From positions 2,046,001 to 2,110,000 of the forward strand of contig NZ_CP121261.1 in the NCBI RefSeq assembly GCF_029637605.1: DNA of 64,000 nt, given 5' to 3'. Below are positions 61,578 through 64,000 of the stretch, in pieces. The translations under genes and the position numbers were made by a program. The notes below the pieces were generated by a model, which was given only the letters and a program-made list of their open reading frames with translations, searched no databases and was not told where the DNA came from. The first letter of the stretch is position 1. Every line of letters starts with the position of its first letter. The DNA is from Achromobacter spanius. GTDB lineage: Bacteria > Pseudomonadota > Gammaproteobacteria > Burkholderiales > Burkholderiaceae_B.

Positions 61578-62441
61578 ATGACCCCTGACGAATACTGCCA
61601 GGAGAAAGCCGCCAAAAGCGGTTCCAGCTTCTACTACTCATTCCTTTTCCTGCCGCCCGAACGCCGCCGCGCGATCACGGCGCTATACGCCTACTGCCGC
61701 GAAGTGGACGATGTGGTCGACGAGTGCACCGACCCGTCGCTGGCCCGCATCAAGCTGGCGTGGTGGCGCACGCAGGTTGACCAGATGTACGACGGCAAGC
61801 CCGACCACCCGGTCACGCGCGCGCTGCAACCGCACCTGGAAAGCTGTTCGATCACCCGCGAGCGCCTGCTGGCCGTGGTGGACGGCATGGAAATGGACCT
61901 GGACCAGACGCGCTACCTGGACTGGCCCGGCCTGCGCAAATACTGCTGGCACGCGGCCGGCGTGGTGGGCGAGCTGTCCGCCGGCGTGTTCGGCTACAGC
62001 GATCCCAAGACGCTGGTCTATGCCGAAAAGCTGGGCCTGGCGTTCCAGATGACCAACATCATCCGCGACGTCGGCGACGATGCGCGCCGGGGCCGTATCT
62101 ATATTCCGGTCAACGACATGCAGCAGTTCGAGGTCAAGGCGTCGGACATCCTGAATGGCGAATACTCCGAGCGCTTCAGCGCCTTGATGAAGTTCCAGGC
62201 CGACCGCGCCCGCGAACTCTATCGCGAGGCCATGAGCAACCTGCCCGAGGTGGATCGCCGTTCGCAACGCCCGGGCCTGATGATGGCCGCGATCTACCAC
62301 GCGCTGCTTGATGAAATTGAACGCGACAACTGGCAGGTGCTGCATCAGCGCATCTCGCTGACGCCACTGCGCAAGCTGTGGCTGGCCTGGAGAACCTGGG
62401 TGGGCGGTGGACGCGGACTGGTCCGCCGGTTGGCGCGGTGA
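61578..62441 (+). CDS. hpnD: Presqualene diphosphate synthase HpnD
   Basis: A 287-residue squalene/phytoene synthase family enzyme that joins two farnesyl diphosphates into presqualene diphosphate. It starts with YCQEKAAKSGSSFYYSFLFLPPERRRAITALYAYCREVDDVVDE, and the second motif is NIIRDVGDDARRGRIYIP. A basic C-terminal segment follows. It lies 16 bases after hpnC and its stop overlaps the hpnE start (GTGA). Confidence 0.94.
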   Translation: MTPDEYCQEKAAKSGSSFYYSFLFLPPERRRAITALYAYCREVDDVVDECTDPSLARIKLAWWRTQVDQMYDGKPDHPVTRALQPHLESCSITRERLLAVVDGMEMDLDQTRYLDWPGLRKYCWHAAGVVGELSAGVFGYSDPKTLVYAEKLGLAFQMTNIIRDVGDDARRGRIYIPVNDMQQFEVKASDILNGEYSERFSALMKFQADRARELYREAMSNLPEVDRRSQRPGLMMAAIYHALLDEIERDNWQVLHQRISLTPLRKLWLAWRTWVGGGRGLVRRLAR

Positions 62442-63760
62442 AGGCGGCGGTTATTGGTGCGGGCTGGGCCGGCTTGGCGGCCAGCATCGCCCTGCGTGAA
62501 GCCGGCGCCAAGGTCACGGTGTTTGAAGCCGGCCACACACCGGGCGGCCGCGCCCGCCGCGTATTCCATGAATCATTCGACGCCCCGCTGGACAACGGCC
62601 AGCACCTGCTGGCGGGCGCCTACCGGCAAACGCTGGCGCTGATGCGCCGCGTGGGCCGCAACCCCGACGCCCTGCTGATGCGCCGGCCGCTGCGGCTGGC
62701 CAGCCTGGATGGCCGCTTCCGCTTGTCCGCCCCCCGGCTGCCCGCGCCCTTGCACATGGCGGTTGCCATCCTGCGTGCACGCGGCCTGACCTGGGCCGAC
62801 CGCTATGCCGCGCTGCGCCTGATGCGCGGCCTGAAAGCCATGTCGTGGTCGCCTCCGCGCGACTGGACCGTGCTGCAACTGCTGCACTATCACGTGCAAT
62901 CCGATGTACTGATCCGCCAGCTCTGGGAACCGCTGTGCCTGGCCGCGCTGAACACGCCTTGCGCCACCGCCAGCGCCGCGCTGTTTGCGCGTGTGCTGCG
63001 CGATAGCCTGGCGGGCGCCCGTGAAGACAGCGACCTTCTTCTGCCCTGCACCGATTTGTCGGCGCTCTGGCCAGACGCTGCCGCGCGCCAAGTCACCATG
63101 CGCTATGGCAACACAGTGCGCCAACTGCATCCCTCGGCTGACGGCATCGTCGTCAACCAGGAACGCTTTGATGCCGCCGTGCTGGCCGTGCCGCCCACCT
63201 ATGCCGCCCGGCTACTGGACGCGCCCTTGCGCGAGGCCGGCGCCATCGGCTTGCTGGAAGCGCTGAAGGCATTCGACTACCTGCCGATCGCCACGCTGAA
63301 CGTGCGCCTGGCCGAGCCCTGGCGCTTGCCGGAACCCATGATGATGCTGCGCGAGGAAACCGCGCGCGGGCACGTCGGGCAGTGGGTGTTCGACCGCGCG
63401 CAATTGGCGGGCGACACCAAGGCCGGCGAACTGGCCGTGGTGGCCAGCGCCGCCACCCGCATCGCGGAACGCAACCGGCGCCAGGTCATCGAAGCGTTGA
63501 TCGATCAGGTTGCCGAACAGGCGGCGCGCCACCCCGCGCGCCTGCCCGCCATGCCGGAAGTGACGGCCGCCGAACTCTTGATTGAAAAGCGCGCCACCTT
63601 TGCCGCGGTGCCGGGCCTGACGCGGCCGCTGAACACCACGCCGTGGCCCACCCTGGCGCTGGCGGGCGACTGGACCGACACGGGCTACCCCGGGGTATTG
63701 GAAGGCGCCGTGCAAAGCGGCCTGCAGGCGGCTCGCGTATTGAATCCCCGCGCGAATTGA
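62438..63760 (+). CDS. hpnE: Hydroxysqualene dehydroxylase HpnE
   Basis: A 440-residue FAD-dependent amine-oxidase-fold enzyme that reduces hydroxysqualene to squalene. It begins with the dinucleotide-binding motif AAVIGAGWAGLAASIALREAGAKVTVFEA, and ends with ALAGDWTDTGYPGVLEGAVQSGLQAA. The GTG start at 62438 overlaps the hpnD stop, so the two are coupled. An upstream open frame of 20 codons is not likely to be used. Confidence 0.94.
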   Translation: MKAAVIGAGWAGLAASIALREAGAKVTVFEAGHTPGGRARRVFHESFDAPLDNGQHLLAGAYRQTLALMRRVGRNPDALLMRRPLRLASLDGRFRLSAPRLPAPLHMAVAILRARGLTWADRYAALRLMRGLKAMSWSPPRDWTVLQLLHYHVQSDVLIRQLWEPLCLAALNTPCATASAALFARVLRDSLAGAREDSDLLLPCTDLSALWPDAAARQVTMRYGNTVRQLHPSADGIVVNQERFDAAVLAVPPTYAARLLDAPLREAGAIGLLEALKAFDYLPIATLNVRLAEPWRLPEPMMMLREETARGHVGQWVFDRAQLAGDTKAGELAVVASAATRIAERNRRQVIEALIDQVAEQAARHPARLPAMPEVTAAELLIEKRATFAAVPGLTRPLNTTPWPTLALAGDWTDTGYPGVLEGAVQSGLQAARVLNPRAN

Positions 63761-63775
63761 GTCGCTGCTGTTCTT

Positions 63776-64000
63776 TCAGCGCAATACATGCACGGTGGCG
63801 ATGCCCGCCGCCGTCAACGCCAACGACCCCACCAGGCTGATGCCCGCATAGCCCAACGCGGTGCCGTAGGCGCCGCGCTCCAGCATGGACACGGTTTCGG
63901 CCGAGAACGTGGAGAACGTGGTCAAGGCGCCCATGAAACCCGTAATGACCCCCAGCCGAATCCACGTCGGCCATTCGGGATGGCCCGCCACCAGCGCCAG
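63776..64000 (-). CDS. crcB: Fluoride ion channel CrcB/Fluc, partial
   Basis: The C-terminal 74 residues of a CrcB (Fluc) fluoride channel; the start is beyond the right edge. The family signature is present: LGVITGFMGALTTFSTFSAETV, with the TTFSTF motif that lines the pore, followed by a last membrane helix (SLVGSLALTAAGIATVHVL). It exports fluoride from the cell. It converges on hpnE, 15 bases apart. Confidence 0.93.
   Translation of the reverse strand: MALVAGHPEWPTWIRLGVITGFMGALTTFSTFSAETVSMLERGAYGTALGYAGISLVGSLALTAAGIATVHVLR

Overview
The window is about 64 kb of GC-rich chromosome from a betaproteobacterium of the Alcaligenaceae, most probably Achromobacter or a close relative such as Bordetella. 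The pointers are the high GC, the long open antisense frames that GC-rich codon use creates, several orphan Bug-type (TctC) binding proteins, a six-gene homoprotocatechuate pathway, HpnCDE squalene genes and an Fe-type SodB. The genus is an inference; no rRNA is present. I see no tRNA, rRNA, CRISPR array, insertion sequence or prophage. Almost everything is ordinary chromosome with a few accessory clusters.

Layout. 1-18.6 kb is almost all minus strand: the 5' part of a branched-chain amino acid binding protein, putA with a candidate PutA operator, then (in transcription order, from high to low coordinates) clpS, an alpha-2-macroglobulin gene, pbpC, clpA and pqiABC. The A2M/pbpC pair sits between clpS and clpA. 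18.8-26.7 kb holds cspA, a DUF192 secreted protein, pcaF-type thiolase, a CLC chloride channel, a chemotaxis receptor, sodB and xseA. 26.7-37.6 kb carries two facing DnaA boxes, exbBD-lpxK, an IgaA/UmoB-like membrane protein in opposite orientation, trm112-like/kdsB/adk, an SDR, murJ, an orphan fecR and rpsT behind a triple 14-bp repeat. 37.7-40 kb is the divergent lysR/lysA pair.

40.1-48.3 kb is a putative sugar-acid or hydroxy-acid catabolic locus. A GntR regulator, a DapA-family aldolase, an Ldh_2 dehydrogenase, a GarL-type aldolase and one Bug protein run leftward. Two further Bug proteins and a D-2-hydroxyacid dehydrogenase run rightward. The shared intergenic region has two GntR-like operators exactly 32 bp apart. 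The substrate is not known.

48.5-51.9 kb contains a small secreted basic protein, a TauE/SafE exporter, radA and an unknown membrane-anchored protein. 52-58.5 kb is the homoprotocatechuate meta-cleavage pathway: hpaR, hpaDE leftward, and rightward an hpaF-hpaG1 gene fusion, hpaG2, hpaH and hpaI. It converts 3,4-dihydroxyphenylacetate to pyruvate and succinate semialdehyde. The divergent promoter region carries two copies of a 16-bp near-palindrome, the likely HpaR sites. The 4-hydroxyphenylacetate hydroxylase genes (hpaBC) are not in the window. 58.6-64 kb has an SDR, alr, hpnCDE (farnesyl diphosphate to squalene) and a partial crcB fluoride channel.

The most notable items are the HpaF-HpaG1 fusion with its paired operators, the IgaA-like gene inserted antisense between lpxK and the trm112-like gene, the facing DnaA boxes beside an AT-rich tract far from dnaA, the dual GntR operator of the sugar-acid locus, and the repeat array in front of rpsT.
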